Assembly: GCA_964035545.1 (NCBI GenBank)
Contig: OZ037772.1
Span: forward strand, 10,429,318-10,493,317
Source of the DNA: Bugula neritina
Taxonomy: Eukaryota; Bryozoa; Gymnolaemata; Cheilostomatida; Bugulidae
Length of the DNA stretch: 64,000 bases
Direction of reading: 5' to 3'
The notes beneath the pieces are model-generated. The model was not told where the DNA came from. It saw only the letters and a list, made by a program, of their open reading frames with translations, and did no database searches. This document shows positions 15,281-27,186 of the stretch, piece by piece. The first letter of the stretch is position 1, and every line of letters starts with the position of its first letter. The position numbers and the translations under genes were made by a program.

Positions 15281-18200
15281 TTAATCTCTCTTTTTCTTGA
15301 GCGCTCCAGAAATAAAAAGCTTATCGATGTTTATGAACGGCGCTTCAAAGAGAAGAGAGAAGACGAATGCCACGGCGTAGGCACAAACCAGGAACTTGAT
15401 GAACGTGTACGCCTAAAATGAGAATACAACTCCCAAGTCACAAACATCGCATTCAACATAGAAAACTATTAGGACTACACAGCTTAAAGTTTGTAATAAA
15501 TCTATTGAACATTACAAAAGTATACTAGCTTATTCACACACGATGTTTTTGGTTCGTTGGGTCCGACGAATGCCCAACTAACAATCATCGCACCTCTTTG
15601 TCGCGCCAGCTGCAATAGTAGTGTATAGTTGCTTAGCAACAGTGCTTTTACTAGTAAAGTTGTGACTAGTTAAATTTAGCGATAACTAAGTAAAAATTTT
15701 GCGTTAATAAAATAATTATAATCAAATATGAAACATTTAAATTATGACAAATTTATTAGCTAAACAAAAGCTAAAGATTTAGTAGATTTATGTTTAACAA
15801 CAGTTGGACTGTGAAAAGGAAATGAAAATGACACGTAAAACTGCAATGCCCTGGTCGTGCTTTTATATCAAACTTAAACTGATTACTTATTTTTTTCGTA
15901 GCCTTTCATTACTCATTCTACTTATATTTTTTATTGTTGCAAAATAAAAAATTAAAATGACCTGTTTTATAGTAGTTTTTCGTTGAAAGAACTATAGCTA
16001 AGATGTTTCAGCTGGAACAATTATAAAATAAAATAGAAGTTGGTAGTGTCTACTTTAGGTGAAATGATTCAGTTGCATCAGTTTCAATTTAACTACATTT
16101 TAACTTTTTTTCAAGTCACTGCTACTCATTGTGCACATCCACTCAATTGCTTACGTGCATCTTTGTATTCAGGAGCACAAAGAGCATGCAGCTGGTCAAG
16201 TTATGATAATTTCTATAAAAAACGTACTTCCGTCATGAAAACTGCTTGAAATAATTTCAAGATGCTGCTGACTAGCACAATAATATGCTTCCTACAAATT
16301 TGCTTATTTTAATTAATTAATATTTATTATTATTAATATTACTAAAATATTGATTATTTAATTTAGTTACAATGTCGCAATGTTTGCCATGTAAATTATG
16401 CCCGCGCTTTTTGCTTTTTGAAATAAGCCAATGGAGTGCAATCAGAAAAAGTTCGTCAGCTGAAACCTAGCTGGGTCAGGTTCCAACGAAACTGTGAAAA
16501 GTCGATCACGTGATTCAAAACGAACAAACTTTTCTGCTGCCGGACCAATCAAAGAACGCTAATTTGGCGCAATTGACGCAATTGTCCGATCACGTGATCC
16601 AAAACTAACAAAATTTGTATTCGTCGTGCCATTTTGGTCCGCTATTCGTCCAATTCGTTAATCGTGTGAATAAGCTATTACTAATGGCACTCTATCTGGT
16701 AAAACTATCCAATCATGAGGAGGTTATAACATTGGAATAGACATAAAAGCTGCATTCTATTTATTAATATGTACCAAGGAGAAAAGAATAAAGCTATGCA
16801 TACTTACAAACACTATGTAGCTGAGTTTAAAAAGAGTAAGATTGGAGAAAGTGAGGAAAATCATCACCACCGGGTGCACTAGGTAAGCACAGTAGGTCAT
16901 CCGACTGAGGGGTATGAACCCGCGCCAGGACAGGAACTCGTTTACCCAACCTAAATAATTGAATCATGCGACAGGAAGTGAGATCCAGCGAAACAAATGC
17001 AGGTTCCTAGGTGTCCCATATGAGTCATAGTTTGGAACTTGAGCAGTTGTTTCACAAATGATACAGAGTTTCCTAAACATTCTTTGCTACAATGTATCTT
17101 AGCATAATAAAATTGTCTCAGATCACTTTCTAATAGCCAGCAAAACATGGGTTTAAAGGTAAAACAACTGATATGTTGAATAAGGATTAAACATGTAATG
17201 GATTTTCTGCTAAGGTGACTGGCAAATATGAAATGACGCTTTGTACAACTTTTTCTGTCAGAGTGAAACATGTCACATGGTGTCTGCTCACACCTCCCCT
17301 ACTAGAGTGACAGGCAAGTATAAATGACACATGCCACAAGGTGCTAATTGTTACCTCCCCTACTAGAGTGACAGGCAAGTAGAAATGACACATGCCACAA
17401 GGTGCTAATTGTTACTTCCCCTACTTGAGTTACAGGCAAGTATAAATGACACATGCCACAAGGTGCTAATTGTTACCTCCCCTATTAGAGTGGCAGGCAA
17501 ATACAAAATGACACATGCCACAAGGTGCTTGCTTTCACCTCCTCTGCCGGAGTGACAGGCAAGTATGAAATGACACATGCCACAAGGTGCTTGCTCTTAC
17601 CTCCTCTGCCGGAGTGACAGGCAAGTATGAAATGACACATGTCACAAGGTGCTTGCTCTTACCTCCTCTGCCAGAGTGACAGGCAAGTATCAAGTACCCC
17701 AGACCGATACTCCACGCGGTTCTGGTGAGAGAGTTGTACGTGACACTCTCGGCTACCGACATCGGGTGATGATCAGCCTCCAGGTTGAAAGGTCCGTACA
17801 GAGTCAGCAGACAAAGGGCAGCACTAACCACCCAGAGCAGCAGGTTCACAACCTTGAGGAGTATGAAGATAACTCTAGCAATATGAATACATACATGGCA
17901 CAATCAGGTGACAGCACAAGACTCTTTTACTTTATCTACTAAATCTCTAGACCATAACAAGGATATGCATATAACTATAGCAACATGACACAATTACTGA
18001 TAGGGAGCACCCGTGGCCTAGAAGTTAGAGAGTTTGCCTAGTAAGCACGAGGTCATGGGTTCGAACCCGGACAAAGGCCATTGGTGATGTTAGGAAAAGT
18101 ATCCAGTCATAATTGCTCCTGTGCCTCATCTGAATAAGTATTTAGCCCGATTTAACAAAAACCATTTCCATCAGGGGTTTTCTCACAGGGATGATGACTA

Positions 18201-21200
18201 TAAACTTGCGTGAGTGAGTTTTATAGCAATGTGACACAATTAGGTATCACAAAACCATTATAAAACTGACTAGACATGTAAAACTGAAAAGTTTTAGTTT
18301 ATATGATATATTTGGAGTGAGCAGCTTAAAACTTAACTACAACTTCAAATGACTTGGCACTCCATAACAGTCTCAATGGCTATGACAGTATTTCTGGTTA
18401 AATTGAAATTACATCATGACGCAATAAAGCCAATACATATACTATTGCATTTTCTGTAGAGCAAGTATAGCTAGATATTACCAGGATGGTACTTATTTCG
18501 AAGCAGGTTAGCAATCATTGTTATTTATATATTTTCTTTTTATAAAACACTATCTTAGCAAAATAGACAAGTGTCAACATAATATTTAGTAATACAATTT
18601 TCTGAGTAGCAGATGACATTGAAATCTCGACTCCATGACATGCTAAGAAGTTCCTTATCTGTTTGCGGGAAGTAGCCATAGGAAGCAGATGGCATTGCCC
18701 ATGCAAGTCTTGATCTATTGAGGTTCTTTTATTTGGAGTGGGGGTTTAGTGGAGCCCCTAACACCACACCTGAGAACCCAAACTACTGCACTCATTCACC
18801 CCCAACTCGGAGCTGCTTATAGAACAGTTCACTGGACTCCAATTACTTATATCACTTTTTATAACAAACCAACCTATGACAGCTATGGGAGGGTTTAATA
18901 GCCTTACCCAGTGATAAGAGAGTTTTCCGTTAGTTTTCCATAGAATGTAACCATAGATAATTCCAACTCCGTATGACTGATATCTACACCAAGGGGCAAC
19001 GTAGTAGTCCACAAACCAATGGTCACTCATCAACTTAGTGGGACTAAAACAGGAAACAGAAATGTGGGCGGGGCTGATAATATAGTGCCAAAGCAAGCAA
19101 GCTTTTGCATTACTATTTTATTAACTTATATTAAGATAAATAACTTTAGGAATAAAGTAGTAAATTTATTGGCAAATAGATGGAGGTTATCTAACTGTTG
19201 TCGAATACAAAACCTGTATTACTAACTGTTGACTGGTTCCACAGCAACAGGAGCAGAGAACATATCAAGGCGCAGGTAAACTTGCTATGAAATGCGCAAG
19301 CAAAAATAAAATAATTTTAATTTCTAAACCAAAGTTACATATTTAAAAAATTAATGTGAGAAAAACAAGCTAAAATTTGCAACAAAACCCAGAAAATCGA
19401 GATATGAAGGGGAAATAACTCCATATGCCTCTATTTCTTAATTTTGAAAATTAACATTCCGAACTGGGCTTAAATTCAGTTAAAAACACTATTTTAAAAT
19501 AAACGGTTTGAACAAGTGTATTAAGTTATTTTACACATTCTGGAAGAATATGATTTAAAAGTTTTCAATCGTAAAGGAAGTTATAGGATTTGGGAATTTT
19601 ATTCCATTAAAAGTTTTTAAAAAGACTAGGGCTAGCCTTAGTAATGAACTGATGTACACGTTTGAGAGGGGGACGTAATAGAGAACACCCTGTTATTAAA
19701 TACTCACTCCCCTGTTTGACCTTTGCTCATCAAGGCTATATTAAGGTCATATTTGTAACTGATCACCATAGCAGATATGCAGCTCGTTACTACACACACA
19801 ATGTTGAATATGAACCCGCCAGTGTTGTACCTGCAGCATAAAACATTGAACACATTATCTCAATAATAGCATATGTAAAAACTGCATAAAATGCTGTTGG
19901 CTAATTTCCCATAAGTCAGTTAAAAAACCACCAGTTTCGATCTTGCTTTGTCATCCAGTAGTGTGGGACAAGGTAATAACCAATCAATGAAGCCGAACAT
20001 GGCTCTCAGCCAATCAGCTGCAGTCTAACTGATATCAATAAACTATTAGCAAATCTCAAATGAATATTTAACAACTTCAATACCGTATGACGTATGTAAA
20101 AATGAGATGAAAAACTGAAAGAAATTAAAGCTACAATTGGGAATTGCAATACACTGACAACTGCTATGTTAGTTCAAGTACGACTATACACAAAATATTC
20201 TAAGACCTAGAGTGTGTTTGATGTCTGGTGCAATAAAAAACTATATGAGGTGCACAACAATGCATTTTAAAGAATAGATCTTACCTTTATCTGAGAATAA
20301 CTCACCTGTATATTAAAAAACTCACCTGTTTATTATAATATCTCACCTGTATATATAATAGAATAACTTACCTGTATATCAAGTAAATGAAGAATGGGGC
20401 AACAATAAAGAACTGGAAGTCATTGGCTAGAAACCAAGTCCACACAGCACACTGTAACATGACATATATAATAGTATAATGTGTTAGTAATGCCATTATA
20501 CCACCACATAAATAGGACAGATATAGCTATAAGCATATCAAAATATATAGAGAAGACGATTCTAAGCAACCAATTGAATGATGACATCACGGAATTCTGA
20601 CAGGAAGTGAAACACGCCTACCTGACTTTCGGGGTGGTAGATGTTGTTGATGTAGACTAGGGGGGCCCAGGAGTTGTTGACGCAGTTGGGGTCGATGACA
20701 GGGAGGGTGAGCCACAAGGGTCCTGAGACTAGGTTGTATATGCCGTATGTGTAGAGTAGCAGCATGAATCCTAGTGTCGGGGTGAGTCTACAATATATAC
20801 ATATATACATACGTGTGTGTGTGTGAGTGTGTGTGTGTGTGTGTGTGAGTGTTTGTGTGCGTGTGTGTGTATGTGTGTATTGTGTGAGTGTGTGTGTGTG
20901 TGCGCGAGTGTGTGTGCGCGAGTGTGTGTGCGTGTGTGTGTGTGTGTGTGCGCGAGTGTGTGTGCGTGTGTGAGTGTATTACCTGATGTAGCGGTGGAGA
21001 TACATGATTGGAACGGTAAACAGGAAGTCTTTCAGGCCGATGTTACGTCTGCTAAATTCTTTCAAAGTCAGCAGCGAGGTGAGAAGCCCGCTGACGAGAA
21101 AGAAGGAGTCGACGGAGACGGTGGCATTTATTATCACTTGGAAGGAGAAATCCCCGAGCCAGCTCATAATCACTGAGGGTGTGGCTAAGAGAACAACATG

Positions 21201-24200
21201 GAGGTCATACAATCACGGTGTATCCAGAGCTTCACATGAATGGATGCTCTTATAGATGAATTTGTGGTTGCGGGTTGCATGAAGTTATGGCTGTGGTTTT
21301 TTTGATGCAACTATTTTCAAACATTGAATAACCAGTCCATTACCATAATGTCAGCTTGAAAAGTAGTGTAAAAGTTCGTATTTTCAGAAAAATACAATTG
21401 CAAGTATATCTTTTTTATAGAACAAATATTTTCTGGAATATGTTATAATAAATTATTAACCGAGTGTCACAAGATATCTGCACTTAATCAGGACAAACAG
21501 ATGGACTTTGTACTGCGAGTAACTGAAGAGGCTGTTGTTTATATATATTTATATTTAAATGGAAGACAGATGTTAGAAACTGGGACATGATATTCTAACT
21601 GAAGTTAATGCATATATTGCATACAGATCAGAATGCAAGGTAGCAGCACTGGTCTAGGGGTTAGAGCTTTTGCTTAGTAAACATGAAGTCACAGGCTGTT
21701 TATATATATTTATATTTAAATAAAAGACAGATGTTAGAAACTGGGACATGACATTGCCAAAGCCATGATATTCTAACTAAAGTTATTACATAATATATTG
21801 CATACAGATCAGAATGCAAGGGAGCAGCTGTGGTCTAGGCCCTAGGGGTTAGAGCATTTGCTTAGTAAACAAGAGGTCATGGGTTCTAATCCCAGACAGT
21901 TTAAACCCCCCTTCTCTCCCTCCCCCCTCCCCAACAAAGGCCATTGGTGATGTTAGGAAGAACATCCAGCCATAATTGCCCCTATGCCCTATCTTAATAA
22001 GTCCTTAGCTTGATTGAACAAAAAAACCATTATTATGGTTTCTCACAGGGATGGTGATTATATACTATCATGAGTGCATCTCAGTTACTCTTGAACCATA
22101 AATGCATCATTCAAGAAAAACCCACTAAACATGGGCTTTTGAAAAAGGCGTGAGTTTTATACAAAACAGAATGCAAGAGCACACAACTACTTTTATATAA
22201 ATAGCCTATGGACCTACCCATGCCCTGCATAGAGAAGATGAGGGAGTGGCCGAGGATGACCCACGACAGACTGAGGAATCTGATGCCATGCAGACAGCTG
22301 ACGGTGCCTGCAGGCTGACTCGGAGTTAGCAACTTGTACCCGTTTGTGTAACAGGAAAAGCTTAGCCATAGCCTTCTCATTGTCAGACCACACGACTCCC
22401 CCGACGTGACTAGAGAGAGAATACGGAGAGAACTGAAGCAATAAACAAAAAAATAAAGATTGAGAACACAAATTCTAGGCAAAGGAAATGTTGTTAGTCT
22501 TGGCTCTATACAGCATCTATAGCCTGTGAACTCAGCAGAAATAAAGTTAGTAGATATACAATTACGACTTTATTATACACAATTTTTTACAACTTTTCAT
22601 GATTTTATGAGCAACAGATAACATAATTTCTAAACTTTCAACAACAAAATTATCTAAAAGAAATCTGTTAGCCAGAAACATTTATATTAAAAAACATGTA
22701 TGTCATGTGTTTAGCCAGAATGGACAATGAATAGCAGGTGGTTGCAGGTCGTAAAGAGCAAGAAGCATGAAACTACATTCATTTAGAATTAAAACAAACT
22801 TTGGGTGTCAATAATTTTGGTAAAAAATTCGCAGAAAACTTAGTATAATAGAACTATTCAATATCTAAAACCCTCCAAAAAGTCATGTGACTACAGCCAC
22901 ATCTAAGTATTTTACCTACAACTTTTATCAAAAATCTATAAAATAAACAAACAAAAGCCTGCCACAAACGAATGGTTCTATAAGCAGCTTCGAGTTGAGG
23001 GTGACTGACTGCTGTAGTTCAATAAAGCCCAACTCTAAACTCTAGAGCCCCAAACTACTGCACTCAGTGACCTTCACCTCGGAGCTGCTTATAGAGCCAT
23101 TCGTCACAAAAACTACCTACATACCTACAATTTAACATCTAAAACCTTCTAATAAGTAATGTTACTAATGCCAGACAGCTGGGATGTATTTTACCTCCCT
23201 TTTGTATAAAACATAATATATAAAATAAACAAACAAAAAGATCATCAAAATCTTCTGCACACAGCCACATACCTGGTGCATATACAACGGGTTTACCATC
23301 AACGCTCTCTTCGTCACCAGCTAGGTGATCATTGTGAATAAGATTAGCATCATCTGCTGTAGAGGTCGAGTGATTCTGGATATTCCCGTTAGTGAGCAGG
23401 TGGGGAGGTACTGCTAGCCTGTGAATCTTATAGTAGACGAGGGTGTCATGTATTGCGTAGTCGTAGACACCGGCTGAGAGGGAAATCAGGGCTATTAGAC
23501 AGACGAGGAAACTGTAAGAGAGAAAAGTGACTTGAGAAAAGTTTATCCTATCTATTTAGTCTAGACTTAAGTAGATAGTATAGTATCTGCATGCACACGC
23601 ACACACATATGTGAACACACGCATATATATATCCTAGCATATCATATGGGTTCAACCCAAAATTTTAAAAATTGTGCTGGTACAAACTTATGTATCTAAC
23701 CACAAAAACAAATTAGCTCATTCAATAACAGAAGTATCAAATTACTATGATGTAAGCCATCAGTTTACGGAGTGGCTACAATACACACATGTATCTCATA
23801 TATATATTGGTATTATCTGTAAACAAGTGATGGTATGTGGCTGTTGTAGTTAATTGATATCATTTGTTATTTGTTATCACTTAACATGGCACCTTTCCAA
23901 ATCAATTGAATGTTTGAATGTTCATATCTATGACATAGTAGTTTGTGCTGAGATATCACTTAGTCTAGTAACTAGTGTATAGTATAATATAGTATAGTTT
24001 AGTTAACTAGTGTATAGTATAATACATATCAAATACTTCATGGCTATATACAACATGCATGATATTCTATACTACTGCAGCATCCCAATAGTTTAAATTA
24101 TTACTTAACATATGTAATACAGATAATAGACTAATTTGACTAGAAAACTTGTGATTATACCTTGGTTAAAACTAATTCACAAAAGAACTTTCACAATTCT

Positions 24201-27186
24201 CCTTTTAGAAGTACAACAAAAGATCAAAGAGAAATGCCAAAATAGTGTGCTGTGTTATATAATATATATAACAAGCACAACACTCTCTCTGCACATTTCA
24301 CTGTATTCACATCTCTCTCTATGATAATGTAATAGACAATTTCTATTGGAGGTAGGTGCAGTAACAGAAAAATTGAGAAAAGCCTGTGTTCTAGATTAGA
24401 AATGTAGCAAAAGAAGTTATGTTGTTCTCGCAACGATTTCAACCCAAACCCCAAACCAAAATTTAACGAACTAAGGCTATCTCCACTGCTGCTCCTAAAT
24501 GTTCTATTGCTATTGTAGACTCACTATGCAAATATGGTAAGAGGTCTGAATTCTTTCTCCCCAGGGAGAGGCTGGCAGGCAACCGAGGTCTGGTCGAGAG
24601 AGTCTGGGGATAAGTACTGGAGGAACGTGTTGTAGAACACAATGGCGTCATGTTCGTCACATCCACTTGGTATGCACATGCCCAGTTGATAGGCGATGCT
24701 AATGTTCTACAATGCCAAGGTCATACTAAATACCCGTGGCTATATTACACACAGTTACTATGACAGAAGTGCACACAGTTACTCACACAAGTTGATAGTC
24801 GAAATCCCTGTGAGAAAACGCAAGATAGAATTTTTTTTCTTAAATTGAGTTAAGGACTTATTTAAATGAGGCACAGGAGCAATTATGACTGGATGCTCTT
24901 CCTAACATCACCAATGGCCTTTGTCAGAGTTTGAATCCATGACTTGGTGCTTATTAGGCAAAAGCTCTAACCCTCAGACCACCTGCTCCCTATAGCACAC
25001 ATAGTTACTATGACTATAAACAAATAGTCACTAGGCCTTCAAAATGTAAACTTTTAATATTTTGAGAGCAGCTGTGGTTTAGTAAACATGGCGCTAGTGG
25101 TTTGACCCCCAGTGAAGGCCATTAGAAAAGTTGGGAAAGGCATTCAGTTATAATTGTTCCTGTGTCACAACAAATAAAAAGGATTTAAACTCTCTTCAAT
25201 TTCCCTCCTATTAAGGGTTCCGACAGAGATGGTGACAATAAACCAACATGGGTTTTGTTGTTAATCTGGTTGAAGAAGTGAACAATTTAGTAATTTATCC
25301 AGATATACGTGACAGAAACAACAAGCATGGTTTCATTAGTCAGGTTATGCTGAATGTTGGCTAGAAATACTAATAAAAAAAGATGTTTCCCAGTATATAA
25401 ATTTCACAGTTGCCAGCATTTTTGTACATACTATAAAATATAACAGCCAGCTGGCAAACGACATTAGACCATCATGACCTATTTATTTATGTTTCAAAAT
25501 CATAACGGCATCAACTATCCAGTCTACTGATGGAGGATTTAACCTCGCCTATTTGCGACACGCAAAAATGTCTCATAGTAAACCTACAAAAATCTCATAA
25601 TATACTGGAGCTACAAAATTTTCTCATCACCCAATTTTTATCAAGGTCAAAACACAGGCAGCCAACGCTGCCAAAACTCAAATCACCTTGTAAACACTGA
25701 AAGTTGAAAAGGAATTTGCAGCTGCAGTTGAATTTAGAAATCTGATGCGACCTTAAAATAGACTTAGTACCTGTCCATCATTGACTGCCATGCTAGGGTG
25801 TATTCCCGAGCAGTACCTCCCCTGATAGAGCATCATACCCGGGTCATCGTTCTCTCCGTATGTGGATCTGATGGCGACGCATTCCTGGTAGTCACCGACC
25901 CAGTTGAGTATCCCGGTGAAAAATCCGGTCGGTGGCTTTCCCCAAGCATCCAACACTTTAATAGAAAAATGTGTAAGAATAAGGTAGAATATGGGGTAAG
26001 AATAAGGTAAAATAATGTAGAATATGGTGCAAGAATAAGGTAAAATAATGTAGAATATGGTGCAAGAATAAGGTAGAAAAATGCAGAAAAAGGTAGAATA
26101 TGGTGTAAGAATAATGTAGAATATGGTGTAAGAATAATGTAGAATATGGTGTAAGAATAATGTAGAATATGGTGTAGGAATAAGGTGAAATATGGTGTAA
26201 GAATAAGGTAGAATATGGTGTAAGAATAATGTAGAATATGGTGCAAGAATAAGGTAAAATAATGTAGAATGTGATGTAAGAGTAGGTAAAACAACATAAA
26301 ATATGGTGTGTAAGAATAAGGTGAAATAGTGCAGAATATGGTGAAAGAATAGCAGATAACAAAGTAAAAAAAGATCAACTTTTTGATCATAGCTTACAGC
26401 TCTAAAAATGCCTCACATATCTAAAAAGTAGCCGATGGTGCATAACGTGCTAAGTTGAAATAGCTAAAAAACACTATATTCTAAAGAACTAAGCCTAAAG
26501 ATTTATACTGAAATAAATATAATCCAGGATTACATAGTAAGGAAGTGAGGATGTAGTGTTATACTATAGATTAGATAGTTTAGAGGAAAATTCTGGAAGT
26601 TAAGCTTGGGAATACAAATAATTGGTTAATATTGCAGTTTCGATGGACATATGAAGTAGATTTTAGTTTCCAATCTCAACGTTAAAGCTACCCTGAACTG
26701 TAACATGGCCACCCAGTCATGGGAAGTTTATATTGCAAATAGTTTCACTAAATATCAAATAAATACAAATAAATATGCCAACTCACTTTGCAATGCCCAC
26801 ATGGATCCATCGGACACCCCATTGAGTAGGTGCAAGGTTTGGTTACCACACATGTTTGATAAATTCAAGTCGTTGGGCACAGACTTGTTTGATTCCAGAC
26901 GATCTTTCGTCTGCCTTGACTTTGCATTTGCGTTTAAATACTTTGCACCGGCCAGTAGAATTTCTTCTAAGTGGTTTCGTGCCTCGGCTGCAGCTAGGAG
27001 CTTCTTCACAGCAGGGGTTTGGCCATTATTACTTTCGCCATAAAAGAGCGATGCTTGCTGGGCAAAGAACCTAGCAGCTTTATCTGGTCGTAAAGTGAAC
27101 ATTGATTGACTTTGACTGGATGAATTGACTCTTACAACTAAACAGCATATCAGACTCAGTGTGAAAATCAAATACGTCTTCGTCAT
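15281..27186 (-). CDS. NRF-6-like (nose resistant to fluoxetine) membrane acyltransferase
   Basis: Thirteen minus-strand exons (27186-26787, 25955-25771, 24706-24525, 23511-23273, 22409-22218, 21184-20983, 20787-20622, 20451-20372, 19830-19708, 19043-18908, 17852-17663, 16950-16808, 15412-15281) join in phase to 789 codons. The N terminus is a signal peptide (MTKTYLIFTLSLICCLVVRV). The luminal NRF domain carries ALQMLDAWGKPPTG, GDYQECVAI and cysteine pairs in YCSG, GMCIPSGCD and ACQPLP. From about residue 350 the acyltransferase-3 core follows, with GIRFLSLSWVILGHS (conserved His), SVDSFFLVSGLL, MYLHRYIRLTP, YVAPWCRYQSYGVGIIYGY and about ten hydrophobic segments. Family members are multi-pass membrane proteins implicated in lipid or yolk transport in nematodes; the acyl substrate is unknown. 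Exon 11 ends in a minisatellite that copies its donor site. Confidence 0.92.
15528..16675. mobile_element. MITE-like element with terminal inverted repeats and TA target duplication
   Basis: GCTTATTCACAC at 15528-15539 is mirrored by GTGTGAATAAGC at 16664-16675, and both ends are flanked by TA. Subterminal sequences are also related in inverse (GGTTCGTTGG...GACGAAT and ATTCGTC...GGTCC...AATTCG). The 1148-bp interior has no transposase-like frame. It sits in the last intron of the acyltransferase gene. TA duplication suggests a Tc1/mariner-type non-autonomous element, but the family was not established. Confidence 0.75.
17293..17694 (-). repeat. 61-62-bp minisatellite copying the exon 11 donor splice site
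   Basis: Reading the minus strand, the end of exon 11 plus the first part of the intron (TACTTGCCTGTCACTC, GGCAGAGGAG|GTAAGAGC and about 35 bp more) is repeated in tandem. The copied GT donors fall at 17662, 17600, 17538, 17476, 17415, 17354 and 17293, spaced 62, 62, 62, 61, 61 and 61 bp. All seven keep GT. Copies near the exon are most alike; a decayed further unit can be seen at about 17190-17290. Only the first donor keeps the frame into exon 12; a stop at 17535 blocks the donors beyond. Confidence 0.9.
18002..18226 (+). mobile_element. tRNA-derived SINE, copy 2, with target-site duplication
   Basis: The best-preserved family member. The head GGGAGCACCCGTGGCCTAG is followed by an A-box-like region and a B-box (GGGTTCGAACCC). 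The body runs GGCCATTGGTGATGTTAGG...CATAATTGCTCCTGTGCC and the tail GTGAGTGAGTTTTATAG. It is flanked by a 20-bp direct repeat with two mismatches (17977-17996 ATAGCAACATGACACAATTA, repeated at 18223-18242), evidence of retrotransposition into acyltransferase intron 10. Confidence 0.88.
18745..18834 (+). repeat. Half copy of the palindromic element at 22969-23103
   Basis: AACTACTGCACTCA...CCCCAACTCGGAGCTGCTTATAGA matches the right arm of the palindromic repeat at 22969-23103; the matching left arm is missing here. Both copies are in acyltransferase introns. Confidence 0.6.
20811..20975. repeat. TG/CGAG microsatellite
   Basis: About 165 bp of TG repeats with TGCGCGAG interruptions fill most of the intron between acyltransferase exons 6 and 7, running to within 8 bp of the exon 6 donor. 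Confidence 0.9.
21533..21870 (+). repeat. Tandem duplication of about 165 bp including a SINE head
   Basis: The block TTTATATATATTTATATTTAAAT...AAACTGGGACATGA...GCATACAGATCAGAATGCAAGG appears twice (about 21533-21690 and 21697-21860). Each copy is followed by a SINE head (GCAGC...TGGTCTAGG...GTTAGAGC); the first head is truncated after GTCACAGG. The duplication therefore followed SINE insertion. Confidence 0.75.
21820..22075 (+). mobile_element. tRNA-derived SINE, copy 3
   Basis: Starts GGGAGCAGCTGTGGTCTAGG and has the B-box-like GGGTTCTAATCCC. It contains a private C/T-rich insertion (about 21904-21935, CCCCCCTTCTCTCCCTCCCC-type), then the family body and tail. It lies in acyltransferase intron 5. 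Confidence 0.82.
22969..23103. repeat. 135-bp palindromic MITE-like element
   Basis: About 50-bp arms (CGAATGGTTCTATAAGCAGC... and ...GCTGCTTATAGAGCCATTCG) are reverse complements with few mismatches around a roughly 30-bp spacer, so the single strand would fold into a long hairpin. A half copy is at 18745-18834. No target duplication was resolved. Confidence 0.75.
24345..24506 (-). repeat. Dispersed 165-bp repeat, copy 2
   Basis: Reverse-strand copy of the family at 10063-10226 and 41719-41883. The minus strand reads GGAGCAGCAGTGGAGATAG...GGTTTGGGG...CTAGAACACAGGCTTTTCTC. It lies just downstream of acyltransferase exon 3. Confidence 0.75.
24795..24995 (-). mobile_element. tRNA-derived SINE, copy 4
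   Basis: On the minus strand it begins AGGGAGCAGGTGGTCTGAGG and continues through GTCATGGATTCAAACTC (B-box region), GGCCATTGGTGATGTTAGG and AATTGCTCCTGTGCCTC, degrading in the tail. It is in acyltransferase intron 2. Confidence 0.8.
25063..25262 (+). mobile_element. tRNA-derived SINE, copy 5 (diverged)
   Basis: Starts GAGAGCAGCTGTGGTTTAG, has a shortened head and keeps GGTTTGACCCCCAG, GAAGGCCATT and AATTGTTCCTGTGTC before a degenerate tail. It lies 70 bp from copy 4 in opposite orientation. Confidence 0.65.
25960..26350. repeat. Imperfect 21-25-bp minisatellite in acyltransferase intron 1
   Basis: About 15 copies of a GGTGTAAGAATAAGGTAGAATAT-type unit, with some units containing AATAATGTAG. 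The array starts within 25 bp of the exon 2 acceptor, so on the transcribed minus strand it forms a pyrimidine-rich tract (TTATTCTACCTTATTC) running into the 3' splice site. Confidence 0.88.

Noticed and set aside
22219-22437. Upstream acceptor CTTCAG at about 22432 for acyltransferase exon 5
   Set aside because: It would give the wrong phase after exon 4; the acceptor CTCTCTAG just before 22409 restores the frame into the conserved YTNGYKLL region.
25833-26390. Tyr/Leu/His-rich open frames across the intron 1 minisatellite
   Set aside because: They are repeat translations with no domain, located between two clear acyltransferase exons.
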